Assembly (NCBI GenBank): GCA_965215535.1
Contig: OZ244063.1
Location: 1,922,001-1,986,000 of the forward strand
Direction: 5' to 3'
From: Bin94 sp965215535
GTDB taxonomy: Bacteria; Gemmatimonadota; Gemmatimonadetes; Longimicrobiales; Gaopeijiaceae
Length of the DNA: 64,000 nucleotides
The notes beneath the pieces were generated by a model. It did not search any database and was not told the DNA's origin. It saw nothing but the letters and a program-made list of their open reading frames with translations. Below, one piece after another: positions 17,859 through 26,581 of the stretch; positions within the stretch are counted from its first letter, which is position 1; every line of letters starts with the position of its first letter. The position numbers and the translations under genes are program-made.

Positions 17859-19640
17859 ATGGAGAGTTATGACGATCTTCTGGCCCGACTTCTCGCCGCT
17901 GCGGGAATCCTGACCGACGCCGATCTTCGCAGTGCGCGGCGCGAACAGACCGAATCTGGCGCCACCCTTGCCCATACCCTGATCCGGCGCGGTGTCGCAA
18001 CGGAAGAGCAGATCGCCCGCCAGCTTGCCGACCACCTCGGCCTCGGCTTTCTGGGACCGCCCCTCAATCCCGCACCCGAAGCGCTGCAACGGATCGATCC
18101 GGCACGGGCGCGCGCGAAGGGAGTCTTGCCGCTCGCCGTCGATGGCCGCCTGCTCAGGGTGGCGCTCGCCGACCCTCTGGCTCCAGGGTTGGTTGAGGAT
18201 CTGGCCTTTCAGTCGGGGTGCCATGTGGAGGCGGTGGTGGCGCCGGCGTCGATTGTGCGCCGCCAGATCCGGGAGAGCTACGGCGATGCGCAACAGGAAG
18301 GGGAGAGCGAGCGCAATCGGGGCCGCACAACTCTGGAAGGCGCTCCGCGAAAGCCGGTTGCACTGGCAGTCGAGGCGGCAGCCGCGCCGATTGTACAGAT
18401 CGTCGATCGCATCATTGCGCGGGCCATCGAGGAGCGGGCCAGCGATATTCATATTGAGGCCCTGCCGCAGGGGTCACGGGTCCGGTTGCGCATCGACGGT
18501 CACCTTGTGCACGCCAGCGAGCTCCCCACCGACGCCCACCGCGCCGCAATTTCGCGCGTCAAGATCATGGCGGGACTGGACATCTCGGTCCGGCGGCGTC
18601 CCCAGGATGGCGGCTTCATGATCGAGCGCGGCGACCGCCCGCTGACCGTGCGCGTCTCCACCCTTCCCACCCAGGATGGCGAGAAGGCCGTGCTGCGCCT
18701 CCTCGATCCCGGCGACGCCCCCGCCGATCTCTCCTCGCTGGGCTTCTCGGCTTCCGATCTCGGGCGGGTGCGGCAGATCCTCCAGCGCCGTCAGGGTGTG
18801 CTTATTGCGGCGGGGCCCACCGGCAGCGGCAAGACCACCACCCTCTCGGGCGCGGTCTCCGAACTGCTCGCCTCCGAGATCAACATTGTCACCCTGGAAG
18901 ATCCGGTCGAGTATCGCTTCCCAAAGGTCGCGCAGGTTCGGATCGATCGCCGGGCCGGGGTCGATTTTCCCTCGGGATTGCGCGCCATCCTCCGCCAGGA
19001 CCCCGATGTGATCCTTGTCGGCGAGATCCGCGACCGCGAAACCGCCGAGATTGCCATGTCGGCGGCGGTCACCGGGCATCTTGTGCTCAGCACGATCCAC
19101 ACGGTCGACGCCCCCTCCGCGATCGTTCGCCTGATCGAGATGGGGGTGCCGCCCTTTCTGGTGGCCGGAGGGCTGGCCGGGGTGATCGCGCAACGGCTGG
19201 TGCGAAAGCTCTGCCCGCACTGCCGGGGGCGCGGCAGCACGGATTGCGCGGCCTGCCGGGAAGGCTATCGGGGCAGGAGCGGGGTCTTCGAGGTGCTCCT
19301 TGTCGATGATGAGATCCGCACGGCCATCTCGGCGGGCGCTTCATTGGCAACCATTCGCACCCGGGCGCGGCGCGGCGGAATGCGCTCGATGTCCCGCGAT
19401 GCACTTCGCCAGGTTGCACAGGGAATCACAACACCGCACGAAGCCGGCACTGTCATTGCCCTGGACCGCAGCACAAGCGAGCGGTGCGATCACTGCCAGG
19501 CCGAACTGCCGCCCGATGCCATCGGGTGCCCCATGTGCGGCCGGATTTGCGTCAATCTCTGCGTCTGCGGCGAAAAGCTTGCACGGGGCTGGCGGTTCTG
19601 TCCATCCTGCCAGCGCCCCGCAACTCCCCTGCCTCAATGA
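17859..19640 (+). CDS. GspE/PilB-type secretion ATPase with C-terminal zinc-ribbon tail
   Basis: Powers assembly of type II secretion pseudopili or type IV pili by ATP hydrolysis at the inner membrane. From ATG 17859 (an in-frame ATG at 17823 is also possible; starts before 17732 lie inside the DUF3179 gene) the product is 593 residues. An N-terminal MshEN-like region (about 1-120) precedes the ATPase core with IVQIVDRIIARAIEERASDI, Walker A GPTGSGKTTTL, the Asp box EDPVEY, Walker B DPDVILVGEIRDRETAE and HTVDAPSA. The usual single tetracysteine is present (CPHCRGRGSTDCAAC). After the core a second zinc-ribbon tail follows with CDHC, CPMC, CVNLCVCG and CPSC pairs, which is not standard. No gspD, gspF or pilin gene lies nearby. 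Confidence 0.88.
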   Translation: MESYDDLLARLLAAAGILTDADLRSARREQTESGATLAHTLIRRGVATEEQIARQLADHLGLGFLGPPLNPAPEALQRIDPARARAKGVLPLAVDGRLLRVALADPLAPGLVEDLAFQSGCHVEAVVAPASIVRRQIRESYGDAQQEGESERNRGRTTLEGAPRKPVALAVEAAAAPIVQIVDRIIARAIEERASDIHIEALPQGSRVRLRIDGHLVHASELPTDAHRAAISRVKIMAGLDISVRRRPQDGGFMIERGDRPLTVRVSTLPTQDGEKAVLRLLDPGDAPADLSSLGFSASDLGRVRQILQRRQGVLIAAGPTGSGKTTTLSGAVSELLASEINIVTLEDPVEYRFPKVAQVRIDRRAGVDFPSGLRAILRQDPDVILVGEIRDRETAEIAMSAAVTGHLVLSTIHTVDAPSAIVRLIEMGVPPFLVAGGLAGVIAQRLVRKLCPHCRGRGSTDCAACREGYRGRSGVFEVLLVDDEIRTAISAGASLATIRTRARRGGMRSMSRDALRQVAQGITTPHEAGTVIALDRSTSERCDHCQAELPPDAIGCPMCGRICVNLCVCGEKLARGWRFCPSCQRPATPLPQ

Positions 19641-19885
19641 CCGGGCATGAACGCGCCCGCGACCGATTGCAGTCCGTGGCCCCGCGCCCCAATGGAATGC
19701 CGGGTGGAGGTGCTGCGTAGCGCCGAGTGTGAAATCACAAATCGCCGCCCCGCCTTCCAGCGGTCGCTCCCGCCTCGGCAGTCCCTCCGGAGAAGGAACA
19801 GTGGTCTGTAAACCCCGGCTACGATACAGGCTCTGAATGTCGCCAACCTGCACGGCAAGAGGGGGGAGCCGTGCAACCTCCGCAC

Positions 19886-20947
19886 TTACTCTTGCGCCGC
19901 CGTCGCCAAGCGGTACTTCGCGATCCGCCAGGGGGGAATGTCGGGATTCAGCAGCAGGTACAGATGTCGCCCGCCACCGAGCACCTTCGCGCCCGTCGGG
20001 AGCGACACGTCTTCGTAGAGCTTCTCGCCCGTGTGCCGGTTGTAGATCTCCACGCGGGTATGGAGCCTCTTGAAGGGAGGGTAGGGGCGCAGGTGGTCCA
20101 GGCGACCGATTGTGAAGACGAGATGGTCGCTGTGGATCACGTCGAGCCGGTCCACCGTGTCGAAGCTGCGCAGCAGATCCGCCACTCTGGTGCCGGACTG
20201 TTCGGTGGCAAAGTAGCCCTCGGGAATATCTGGAATGGGCCGGAAGTGGGGCGAGGGAATGCCGATCGTTCCCACGGAGTCGCCAACGCGGTTGAAGACC
20301 GCAGCCGGATATTCAACCGATGCCATTCCGAAAACGCTATCCCCGGCCACGGTCCAGACAACCGCCGACAAACCGAACACGTAAGGCTTCGAGTAGATCT
20401 CGCGGCTGAATCGGCTCCATGCCACCGAGTCGTCGCGGAACATGTGAATGCGCGGAGAGGTCATCGCATCCGGCATGGAGGTGCTTTCGCCAAGGACAGG
20501 ACCATAGCCGGAAAAGACAAGGCCCTCGTCCAGCGCATGCACGTCCAATACCATGTATTGAAAGGGGATGATCGTATCCGGCGAAAGATCATGGCTGAGG
20601 AAGGTGATTCGCAGAATATTCGTGGCATCCCCGATCACGATCTTTCCCGACTGCAACTCGGCGATACCACCAACTCCTCCCCGAAATTCCCATGGCCCGC
20701 AGCCAAAACGGCCAAAGGCAGCCCGCAGTGATCCGTCCTCGGCGTAGCTGCGGATTCGGGGGAGCAGCTTGTCCGCAACAATAAATCCTTCACCCATGCG
20801 TTTGGCAAAGGCTCCCACCTCGGCGATCGAGTCGCCTGGGGTTTCCTCGAGGGTCACGACCTCAACCAGATCGAAGATCTCGTCGAAGGGCGGCGAAGGA
20901 ACTTCGGGGGGCGAGCCACTGCACCCGGTGACGACGGCACAGAGCAC
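19886..20947 (-). CDS. 6-bladed beta-propeller lipoprotein
   Basis: 353 residues from GTG 20947. The N-terminus MLCAVVTGCSG gives a lipobox almost at once, an unusually short leader. Upstream in the same frame there are hydrophobic codons (GTLFVL) but no ATG, GTG or TTG before a stop at 20996-20998, so either the leader really is short or an uncommon start is used. The rest is a repetitive beta-strand pattern with FGRFGCGPWEFRGGVG, typical of 6-bladed NHL/BF3164-like propellers, and a VEIYNRHTGEKLYED blade near the end. It follows the menC-like gene by 22 bp on the same strand and is probably cotranscribed. Function unknown; likely periplasmic face of the inner or outer membrane. Confidence 0.65.
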   Translation of the reverse strand: MLCAVVTGCSGSPPEVPSPPFDEIFDLVEVVTLEETPGDSIAEVGAFAKRMGEGFIVADKLLPRIRSYAEDGSLRAAFGRFGCGPWEFRGGVGGIAELQSGKIVIGDATNILRITFLSHDLSPDTIIPFQYMVLDVHALDEGLVFSGYGPVLGESTSMPDAMTSPRIHMFRDDSVAWSRFSREIYSKPYVFGLSAVVWTVAGDSVFGMASVEYPAAVFNRVGDSVGTIGIPSPHFRPIPDIPEGYFATEQSGTRVADLLRSFDTVDRLDVIHSDHLVFTIGRLDHLRPYPPFKRLHTRVEIYNRHTGEKLYEDVSLPTGAKVLGGGRHLYLLLNPDIPPWRIAKYRLATAAQE

Positions 20948-20969
20948 GAACAGGGTGCCGCTCCAACCC

Positions 20970-22088
20970 CTATTCGAAGATCTCTTTGCGCACCGTCAGC
21001 GCTTCGATGCGCTCAATATCGGGCTCCACGCCGATTCCGGGGCCTGAGGGCACAGGCATCATTCCGTCGGTCATCCGGAATTCGGGCCAGACAATATCGT
21101 GCGCCCAGTAGCGCCTGGAGTTGGAGATGTCGCCCGGAATGGTAAAGCCCGGCAGCGCGGCGAGCGCCACATTGAAGGCGCGCCCGATCCCCGATTCCAG
21201 CATTCCGCCGCACCAGACCGGCCAGTCTGCAGCTCTGCACAGATCGTGAATTGCAATCGCAGAGGCAAATCCGCCCACCCGGCCCGGCTTGATGTTGATG
21301 ATCCGGCCCGCTCCCAAGTGGTGTGCCAAACGGGTGTCGCCTGCCGAACGAATCGATTCATCGAGACACACCGGGGTACGAATCTCTCGTTGCAAAAGAG
21401 AGTGATCGAGCAGATCCTCGTGCGAGAGCGGTTGCTCAATCATCATCAGGTTGTACGCATCCATGGCCTGAAGACGGGCCAGGTCGCCCGCAAGAGAATA
21501 GGCCGAATTTGCGTCCGCCATAAGTGGAGCGTCGGCAAAGCGGTTGCGCACCGCACCGAGCATCTCCACATCGCGGCCCGGCTTGATCTTGATCTTGATC
21601 TTGCGGTAGCCCTCGTCAAGATAGCGCGCAACGCGATCAATCAGGTCGTCGTCGCTGGGCTGAATGCCGACGGACACCCCAACGGGCACAGCCTCGCGGG
21701 TCGCGCCCAGCAACTGCCGCAACGGCTGACCACGCCGCTTTGCCTCCAGGTCCCACCCCGCCATCTCAATCGTTGCACGGGCCATGGGGTGACCGCGCAA
21801 CCAGGCTGTCGGGTGCAGTTGGCGCCCATCTTCAACCTCGGTACCAATCAGGTTCGGCAACAACCACCTGGTCAGCACATTCCAAGCCGTATCGGTTGTC
21901 TCGTAGGAATAGCCCGGGGTTTCGCCGGCCACACATTCGGACCAGGCCGTGATTCCCCGGGCTTCCAGCGTCAGAAGGACAACACGTCGCGCTTGCGTTC
22001 CACCGCTGCTGATCTCGAAGCGCTCTCGAAGTTGCAGCGGGACTTCGCGAAGTATGGCCCTGTCAATGCGTACCCTCTCGGTGCGCAT
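20970..22088 (-). CDS. menC: o-Succinylbenzoate synthase / N-acylamino-acid racemase family enzyme
   Basis: An enolase-superfamily enzyme of 372 residues, close in layout to MenC type 2 / NAAAR proteins. The N-terminal capping domain (to about residue 130) is followed by the barrel with the acid/base lysine motif YRKIKIKIKPGRD, metal ligands in ADANSAY, IEQPL and CLDESI, the second lysine in NIKPGRVGG, and CGGMLESGIGRA. MenC makes o-succinylbenzoate for menaquinone; the same fold racemises N-acyl amino acids. No other men gene is in the window, so the biosynthetic role is only one option, and a racemase role next to peptidases is as likely. The gene precedes a propeller lipoprotein. Confidence 0.8.
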   Translation of the reverse strand: MRTERVRIDRAILREVPLQLRERFEISSGGTQARRVVLLTLEARGITAWSECVAGETPGYSYETTDTAWNVLTRWLLPNLIGTEVEDGRQLHPTAWLRGHPMARATIEMAGWDLEAKRRGQPLRQLLGATREAVPVGVSVGIQPSDDDLIDRVARYLDEGYRKIKIKIKPGRDVEMLGAVRNRFADAPLMADANSAYSLAGDLARLQAMDAYNLMMIEQPLSHEDLLDHSLLQREIRTPVCLDESIRSAGDTRLAHHLGAGRIINIKPGRVGGFASAIAIHDLCRAADWPVWCGGMLESGIGRAFNVALAALPGFTIPGDISNSRRYWAHDIVWPEFRMTDGMMPVPSGPGIGVEPDIERIEALTVRKEIFE

Positions 22089-22150
22089 GCGGGATTGCCT
22101 TTCTCCAACCGCGTCGCGCGGAAGGAAAACGAGACGGTCGTCGGCCTCTG

Positions 22151-22618
22151 TCAGGAACCCTTCTTGCCGTCTCCGGCGCCACCCTCCAGCTCGGCCTTCA
22201 TGTTGTCACGACGCCGAATGGAATGAAGTCCGGTGAGCAGCGAAGTGGAAGACTTGGAGCGGACGCCACCCTGCAGAAGCGTATCGCGAATGGCCGGCAC
22301 GGGGTGGTCGGCACCATACTCGCTGACGAACTTGCGGTAGGCGGCCGTGGGCCCCAGTCCCTTGAAGAAATTGGGGGTAACTTGCGGGTGATCCGATTTG
22401 CCAATCGTGCGACGGCGACGGCGCACCGGCTGTTTGCGTTTGCGAACCGTGCGCTTCTTCGGCGCAGCAGGTGCAGCGGCGGTCGCTCCACCGGCCAGAA
22501 GGCCTCTGAGCCCGTCCACTGTCTGGCGCAGGGTTTCGCCCCGCTTCTCGTGTCCGGCAAGCTCCGCCTCCGCCTTCTTGAGTGCCGCTCTGTAGCTGGC
22601 CCTTGTTGTTGTATCCAT
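22151..22618 (-). CDS. Uncharacterised basic coiled-coil protein
   Basis: 155 residues from ATG 22618, with AGGAG six bases upstream. Three parts can be seen: a helical, coiled-coil-like first 45 residues (AALKKAEAELAGHEKRG), a strongly basic linker (KKRTVRKRKQ, RRRRR), and a small C-terminal domain (FKGLGPTAAYRKFVSEYG) that could be a winged-helix or SAP-like fold. The basic stretch suggests nucleic-acid binding; this is inference. No family recognised. A good sigma70-type promoter with palindromes around the start site lies upstream, so expression may be controlled. Confidence 0.55.
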   Translation of the reverse strand: MDTTTRASYRAALKKAEAELAGHEKRGETLRQTVDGLRGLLAGGATAAAPAAPKKRTVRKRKQPVRRRRRTIGKSDHPQVTPNFFKGLGPTAAYRKFVSEYGADHPVPAIRDTLLQGGVRSKSSTSLLTGLHSIRRRDNMKAELEGGAGDGKKGS

Positions 22619-22657
22619 GGAGTTTCTCCTGTTTGGGTCCATGAGACCGATTGATTG

Positions 22658-22700
22658 CTCCGGAGTGATTGATTGAAAAAGCGCTCTCCGGAATGAGCGC
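22658..22700 (-). promoter_or_regulatory. Palindromic leader of the basic coiled-coil gene
   Basis: Read on the minus strand, GCGCTC and GAGCGC (22695-22700 and 22681-22686) form a 6-bp stem with an 8-base loop, followed at once by five T residues (22680-22676). Part of its loop and 3' arm, CCGGAG, can instead pair with CTCCGG at 22658-22663. GATTGATTG-type repeats flank the second element (three copies of GATTG words between 22650 and 22709). The layout resembles a terminator with a competing partner, but the expected transcription start lies inside the first arm, so an operator is equally possible. Confidence 0.35.
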
Positions 22701-22704
22701 ATTG

Positions 22705-22733
22705 ATTGTAGCGAAATCGAACCGCCTTTACAA
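22705..22733 (-). promoter_or_regulatory. Sigma70-like promoter for the basic coiled-coil gene
   Basis: On the minus strand TTGTAA (22733-22728) and TACAAT (22710-22705) are 17 bp apart; the -10 matches TATAAT at five of six positions. It points at the gene starting 22618, with about 80 bp of leader. Confidence 0.6.
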
Positions 22734-22788
22734 GTCCACCCTTCCTTGCCCCTTTCCCTTGCCGGAACGACGGCACCGTTCGGAGGAT

Positions 22789-23925
22789 TTACAAACGTGC
22801 AAGAAGCCCCGCCAGGAGCGCAATGCGACGCGGCATGTCGTCAAGCAGAATGTATTCGTTGAGGGTGTGCGCGCCGGCTCCATCCAACCCCAACCCGTCC
22901 AGGGTCGGACACCCGACGGCCGATGTCAAATTGCCATCGCTCCCGCCCCCGGTTTCGCCTTCGCCAAGCTCAAAGCCAAGCTCCCGGGCAATGTCCTGCG
23001 CAGCGCCGTACAGCCGTCGCGAACCCTCGGTTTTTTCTAGCGCTCCCCGATTGATGCCGCCCTCCAGACCCAATGCGCAGCGCGGGTCGGCGGGGGTCAT
23101 GGCTCTCAGCGCACGATCCACGCGCCGCCCTTCGTCAAGGGTTCGGAAGCGGACATCGATCGCGCACTGTGCCAATTCCGCAACCACATTGCCGGCTGTT
23201 CCTCCCGACGCCATGCCAATATTCACCGTGGTGCCCAGCGCAGAGTCGGCCAGCGTACAAGCCTCGCAAATCCGGCGAGCCAGCTCATGAATGGCGCTTG
23301 CCCCGGCCTCGGGTTCGATGCCGGCGTGGGCGGCCTTGCCCTCAACGCGAAGGAGATAGTCGGCCACGCCCTTGCGGCGACTCTTGATGCCGCCGCCGGG
23401 AAGGCATGGCTCGACCACAAGGGCGGCGCGCGCCGCACGGGCAAGGGCTTCGATTGTCGGGCGGGAATGAAGAGAGCCCCGCTCTTCGTCGCAGGTCACC
23501 AGAACAATCACTTCGGAGGCAAGGGAACCGGGCCGTTCGGCGAGGAGGCGCAAAGCCATGAGTGTGGCCACAACGCCCCCCTTCATGTCATAGACGCCGG
23601 GGCCGTACAGCCGGCCTCCACGCAACGCAAAGGGAAGCCGCGCCAGGGTGCCCACCGGATGGACGGTGTCGATATGGCCGACCACCAGCAGCGGCTTCCG
23701 GGGCTTGTCCCTTGTCGCTCCGAAGCGACCGGCAAGGTGAACGCCAAGCCCGGGCGCCGGTATGCGCGTGACGTGGCCACCCGCTACGATCATTGCCTCT
23801 TCGACCAGGGCCGCCACCGCCAGAATCGCCTCTGCATTGCCGGTAGGGGATTCGATGGCAACGAGGTCGGCAAGAAGCTTCATCCATTCGTCGCGGCGCT
23901 TGTGCGCATCCTGAATTGTGATCAT
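22789..23925 (-). CDS. M20-family metallopeptidase (carboxypeptidase G2-like)
   Basis: 378 residues. A di-zinc peptidase fold: GHIDTVHPVG holds the first metal ligand and the aspartate after it, YDMKGGVVATLMAL the bridging aspartate, and CDEERGS the catalytic Glu pair. The dimerisation domain (RRKGVADYLLRVEGKAAHAG) sits in the middle. The family removes C-terminal Glu or acts on acylated amino acids and dipeptides. Its start codon overlaps the stop of glcF (ATGA), so it is the fourth coupled gene of the glycolate set, although no metabolic link is obvious. Confidence 0.88.
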   Translation of the reverse strand: MITIQDAHKRRDEWMKLLADLVAIESPTGNAEAILAVAALVEEAMIVAGGHVTRIPAPGLGVHLAGRFGATRDKPRKPLLVVGHIDTVHPVGTLARLPFALRGGRLYGPGVYDMKGGVVATLMALRLLAERPGSLASEVIVLVTCDEERGSLHSRPTIEALARAARAALVVEPCLPGGGIKSRRKGVADYLLRVEGKAAHAGIEPEAGASAIHELARRICEACTLADSALGTTVNIGMASGGTAGNVVAELAQCAIDVRFRTLDEGRRVDRALRAMTPADPRCALGLEGGINRGALEKTEGSRRLYGAAQDIARELGFELGEGETGGGSDGNLTSAVGCPTLDGLGLDGAGAHTLNEYILLDDMPRRIALLAGLLARL

Positions 23926-25397
23926 CGGGAAGGCTGCCGGGCACTCCGCCCCGAACCATTGGCGGACACGATCGGGTGTGGGCCGGGAGTGCTTGTATAG
24001 AAGCCGGCGCGCCGATAGCTCTCGTCGAGAAGCTCAACCGGGTGCAAGACTGCAACGGCGCTTCCGGCCAGCCTCAACCCCGCCCCGATCTGCATGATGC
24101 ACCCGGGATTGCCGGTAACGGCCACGGCGGCCCCGCTCTCGACAATGCTGCGCACCTTGTCGCCCCCGATCATGCCGCCCAGCTCGGGTTGCGTCAGCCC
24201 ATAGATTCCGGCTCCGCCACAACACTCCGAGGCCCCGGCCAGCGGCAGCAACCTCAATCCCGGAATGGAGCGCAGAACCTTGGCGGGTGCATCGGTTATG
24301 CCTTGTGCATGGACAAGGTGGCACGGAGCGTCGGCGGTTACGTCAAGATGAATGGCCTCTCCCCGCCGCGGCCCGCGTTCCGCCAGAAGCTCGGAGAGAT
24401 CGCGCACCCGTTCGGCAATGGCTGCCGCGCGGGCGGCATCGGGGTCTTCGGCAGAAAAGAGCGCTCCATACTCGCGTATGGCGGCGCCGCACCCGGAGGC
24501 ATTCATGGCCAGATAGTCCACGCCGGCTCTCTCGAAGGCGGCAACATTGCGCCGGGCCAGTTCGCGCGCCCTGTCAAGGTCGCCGGCGTGTGCATGCAAC
24601 GCGCCACAACATCCCTGTCCGGCCACCGCAACCACATCGTAGCCATTTGCCTCGAGGACGCGCCGGGTGGCGTGGTTGACGCGCGCAAAGAGTCCGGCCT
24701 GGACGCAGCCGGTCAGGATGCCGACAGTGGAGCGGGACGATGCAGGCGGGGGGGACGGGGGGGGATCGCCGGAGGGAGTGGCCGGTGCCGAGTCTTCAGG
24801 TGGGGTCTCGGGAAGTGAGCGAGGTGGAGCCGATGCGGCCAGCATGGCCAGCGCCAGCTTGGGGCCCCGGGCATGGGGTCGGTTGCGCGACCAGCGCGCT
24901 GCCAGTGCGGGCAGGCCCACCCCGCGCAGCACCCGGGCCACCGCCAGCAGAGGGCGCGCGATCCACCCGGTGCCGAAGGTGCGCAAGATGATCCGGGTCA
25001 GGGGCGAGAGGGGGGTTGCTTCGCTGCCTACCCGCCGGGCGCGCTCGAGGAGGTGGCCGTAGGCGACGCCGGAGGGACAGACCGGTTCGCAGGCGCGGCA
25101 TCCCAGGCAGCGTCCGATATGTGTCTGAAAAGCCTCGGCACCGGGATCGAGCCGGCCTTCGACCACTGCGCGCATCAGGTGGAGGCGGCCGCGCGGGGAG
25201 TCGGCTTCGTCGCCGAGGCGGCGGTAGGTGGGGCAGGCGGGCAGACAGAATCCGCAGTGCACACAGTTGAGGAGTCCTTCTTCCTGGTCGCGCAGAGCCT
25301 GTGCAAGCGAAGATTCGGCCGAGGTGGGCGGTTCGGGGGACGAGGGATTCGACATCTGGCCCGGAACCGGTGCGGTGGCCTTTTGGCGGGCACTCAT
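23922..25397 (-). CDS. glcF: Glycolate oxidase iron-sulfur subunit
   Basis: Partner of GlcD and GlcE in membrane-linked oxidation of glycolate to glyoxylate, passing electrons to quinone. Two 4Fe-4S motifs are visible near the N-terminus: CVHCGFCLPACP and CLGCRACEPVCP. The C-terminal half contains two CCG-type cysteine motifs (GQGCCGALHAHAGD and ASECCGGAGIYGL), as in GlcF and heterodisulfide-reductase-like proteins. A Pro/Ser-rich linker of about 30 residues (around residue 220) between halves is longer than in E. coli GlcF. The start at 25397 overlaps the glcE stop by four bases. Confidence 0.9.
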   Translation of the reverse strand: MSARQKATAPVPGQMSNPSSPEPPTSAESSLAQALRDQEEGLLNCVHCGFCLPACPTYRRLGDEADSPRGRLHLMRAVVEGRLDPGAEAFQTHIGRCLGCRACEPVCPSGVAYGHLLERARRVGSEATPLSPLTRIILRTFGTGWIARPLLAVARVLRGVGLPALAARWSRNRPHARGPKLALAMLAASAPPRSLPETPPEDSAPATPSGDPPPSPPPASSRSTVGILTGCVQAGLFARVNHATRRVLEANGYDVVAVAGQGCCGALHAHAGDLDRARELARRNVAAFERAGVDYLAMNASGCGAAIREYGALFSAEDPDAARAAAIAERVRDLSELLAERGPRRGEAIHLDVTADAPCHLVHAQGITDAPAKVLRSIPGLRLLPLAGASECCGGAGIYGLTQPELGGMIGGDKVRSIVESGAAVAVTGNPGCIMQIGAGLRLAGSAVAVLHPVELLDESYRRAGFYTSTPGPHPIVSANGSGRSARQPSR

Positions 25398-26581
25398 TCG
25401 GGGCACCCCGGGGCAAAGACCCGGTGCGGATCGAAGAGGGACCGGATGCGGCGGGTGATTCTTCTTATCCCTTCGTCCTGGCTCTCCCACCCCACGCGCC
25501 GACCCAGCTCTGCGGGTGCCGCACTGAGCGTCAGCGACCCCCCCAGTGCTTCGATGGATTTGCGCGCGGCCGCCAGGACCACCCCCACGGCTTCCATCTC
25601 GGCGCCCTCGGCTTCCCCCCGGACACGGACAACGCCACTTCCGGCATCGGCCACGATCTCGATCTGCCCTGCCACCGCTGTGGCCACCCCCCTGGCGACG
25701 GCCACACTCCGGTCGAGAACACCCGGAAGGGCGCGCAGGCGAACCACGAGTCCGGCATCGTCCTCCCAGGCCCGGTGGCGATCGTGCATGCGGCGGCTCT
25801 CCCCGTCGTGCAATACCTTGTCGGGGTCGGTTCCGGCTGCGGCGACCACCCGGCCCAGGATCTCGTCCACCTCGCGCGGGGCGCCCAGCAGCCGCACGAC
25901 CAGACGGACCGCGTGGCCATCGCCGCCGTTTCTCAGTCCCCTGCCCTCCAACAGCATCGCCGCAACCGGGAGATGGCTCCGGCGCAACGTCCCTGCCATG
26001 GCGAGCGCGCGCTCGGCATTGAGGGCAAAAACAAGGGTCCGGTCGGCATCGGGGCGCGGAAAGAGGCGCAGCGACACGCGGGTCAGGATCCCCAGGCTGC
26101 CCCGGCTGCCCACAAGGAGCCGAACCAGATCATATCCGGCCACATTCTTGACAACGCGACCCCCCAGGCGGAGCAGCTCGCCCTTTCCGGTCACCACCTC
26201 CACCCCGAGCACATTGTCGCGGGTTGCGCCGTAGCACTCGCGCAGCGGCCCGAATCCCCCCGTGGCCACGGCGGCGCCCAGGGTTCCACCTTGCGAGCCC
26301 GGCGTGTCGAGGGGCAGCCACTGGCCGTTCGTGGCCACCGCCGCCTCCAGATCGTCCACTCCGATGCCGGCGTCGGCCGTGATCGTCAGGTCGGCGGGTT
26401 CGTATTCGCAGATCGAATCCAGCCCGGTTGTCGCCAGAATCACCCCGTCCCGCTCCAGCCATCCCCCACCCTGGAGCCAGCGCTGCCGGCCTGCCGGAAT
26501 CAGCGGTCTTCCGGTGCCCGCCGCCGATCTGACCGCAGCCTGGATTTCGCCCACCGAGCCGGGCGTCTGCACGCTGCTCAC
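25394..26581 (-). CDS. glcE: Glycolate oxidase FAD-binding subunit
   Basis: 395 residues from GTG 26581, which overlaps the glcD stop (GTGA). The first half is a PCMH-type FAD-binding domain: RPLIPAGRQRW, then DTPGSQGGTLGAAVATGG, the central glycine-rich FAD loop, and VKNVAGYDLVRLLVGSRGSLGI. GlcE lacks the full catalytic C-terminal domain of GlcD and is required for activity of the complex. Translational coupling on both sides points to a stoichiometric GlcDEF complex. Confidence 0.9.
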   Translation of the reverse strand: MSSVQTPGSVGEIQAAVRSAAGTGRPLIPAGRQRWLQGGGWLERDGVILATTGLDSICEYEPADLTITADAGIGVDDLEAAVATNGQWLPLDTPGSQGGTLGAAVATGGFGPLRECYGATRDNVLGVEVVTGKGELLRLGGRVVKNVAGYDLVRLLVGSRGSLGILTRVSLRLFPRPDADRTLVFALNAERALAMAGTLRRSHLPVAAMLLEGRGLRNGGDGHAVRLVVRLLGAPREVDEILGRVVAAAGTDPDKVLHDGESRRMHDRHRAWEDDAGLVVRLRALPGVLDRSVAVARGVATAVAGQIEIVADAGSGVVRVRGEAEGAEMEAVGVVLAAARKSIEALGGSLTLSAAPAELGRRVGWESQDEGIRRITRRIRSLFDPHRVFAPGCPE

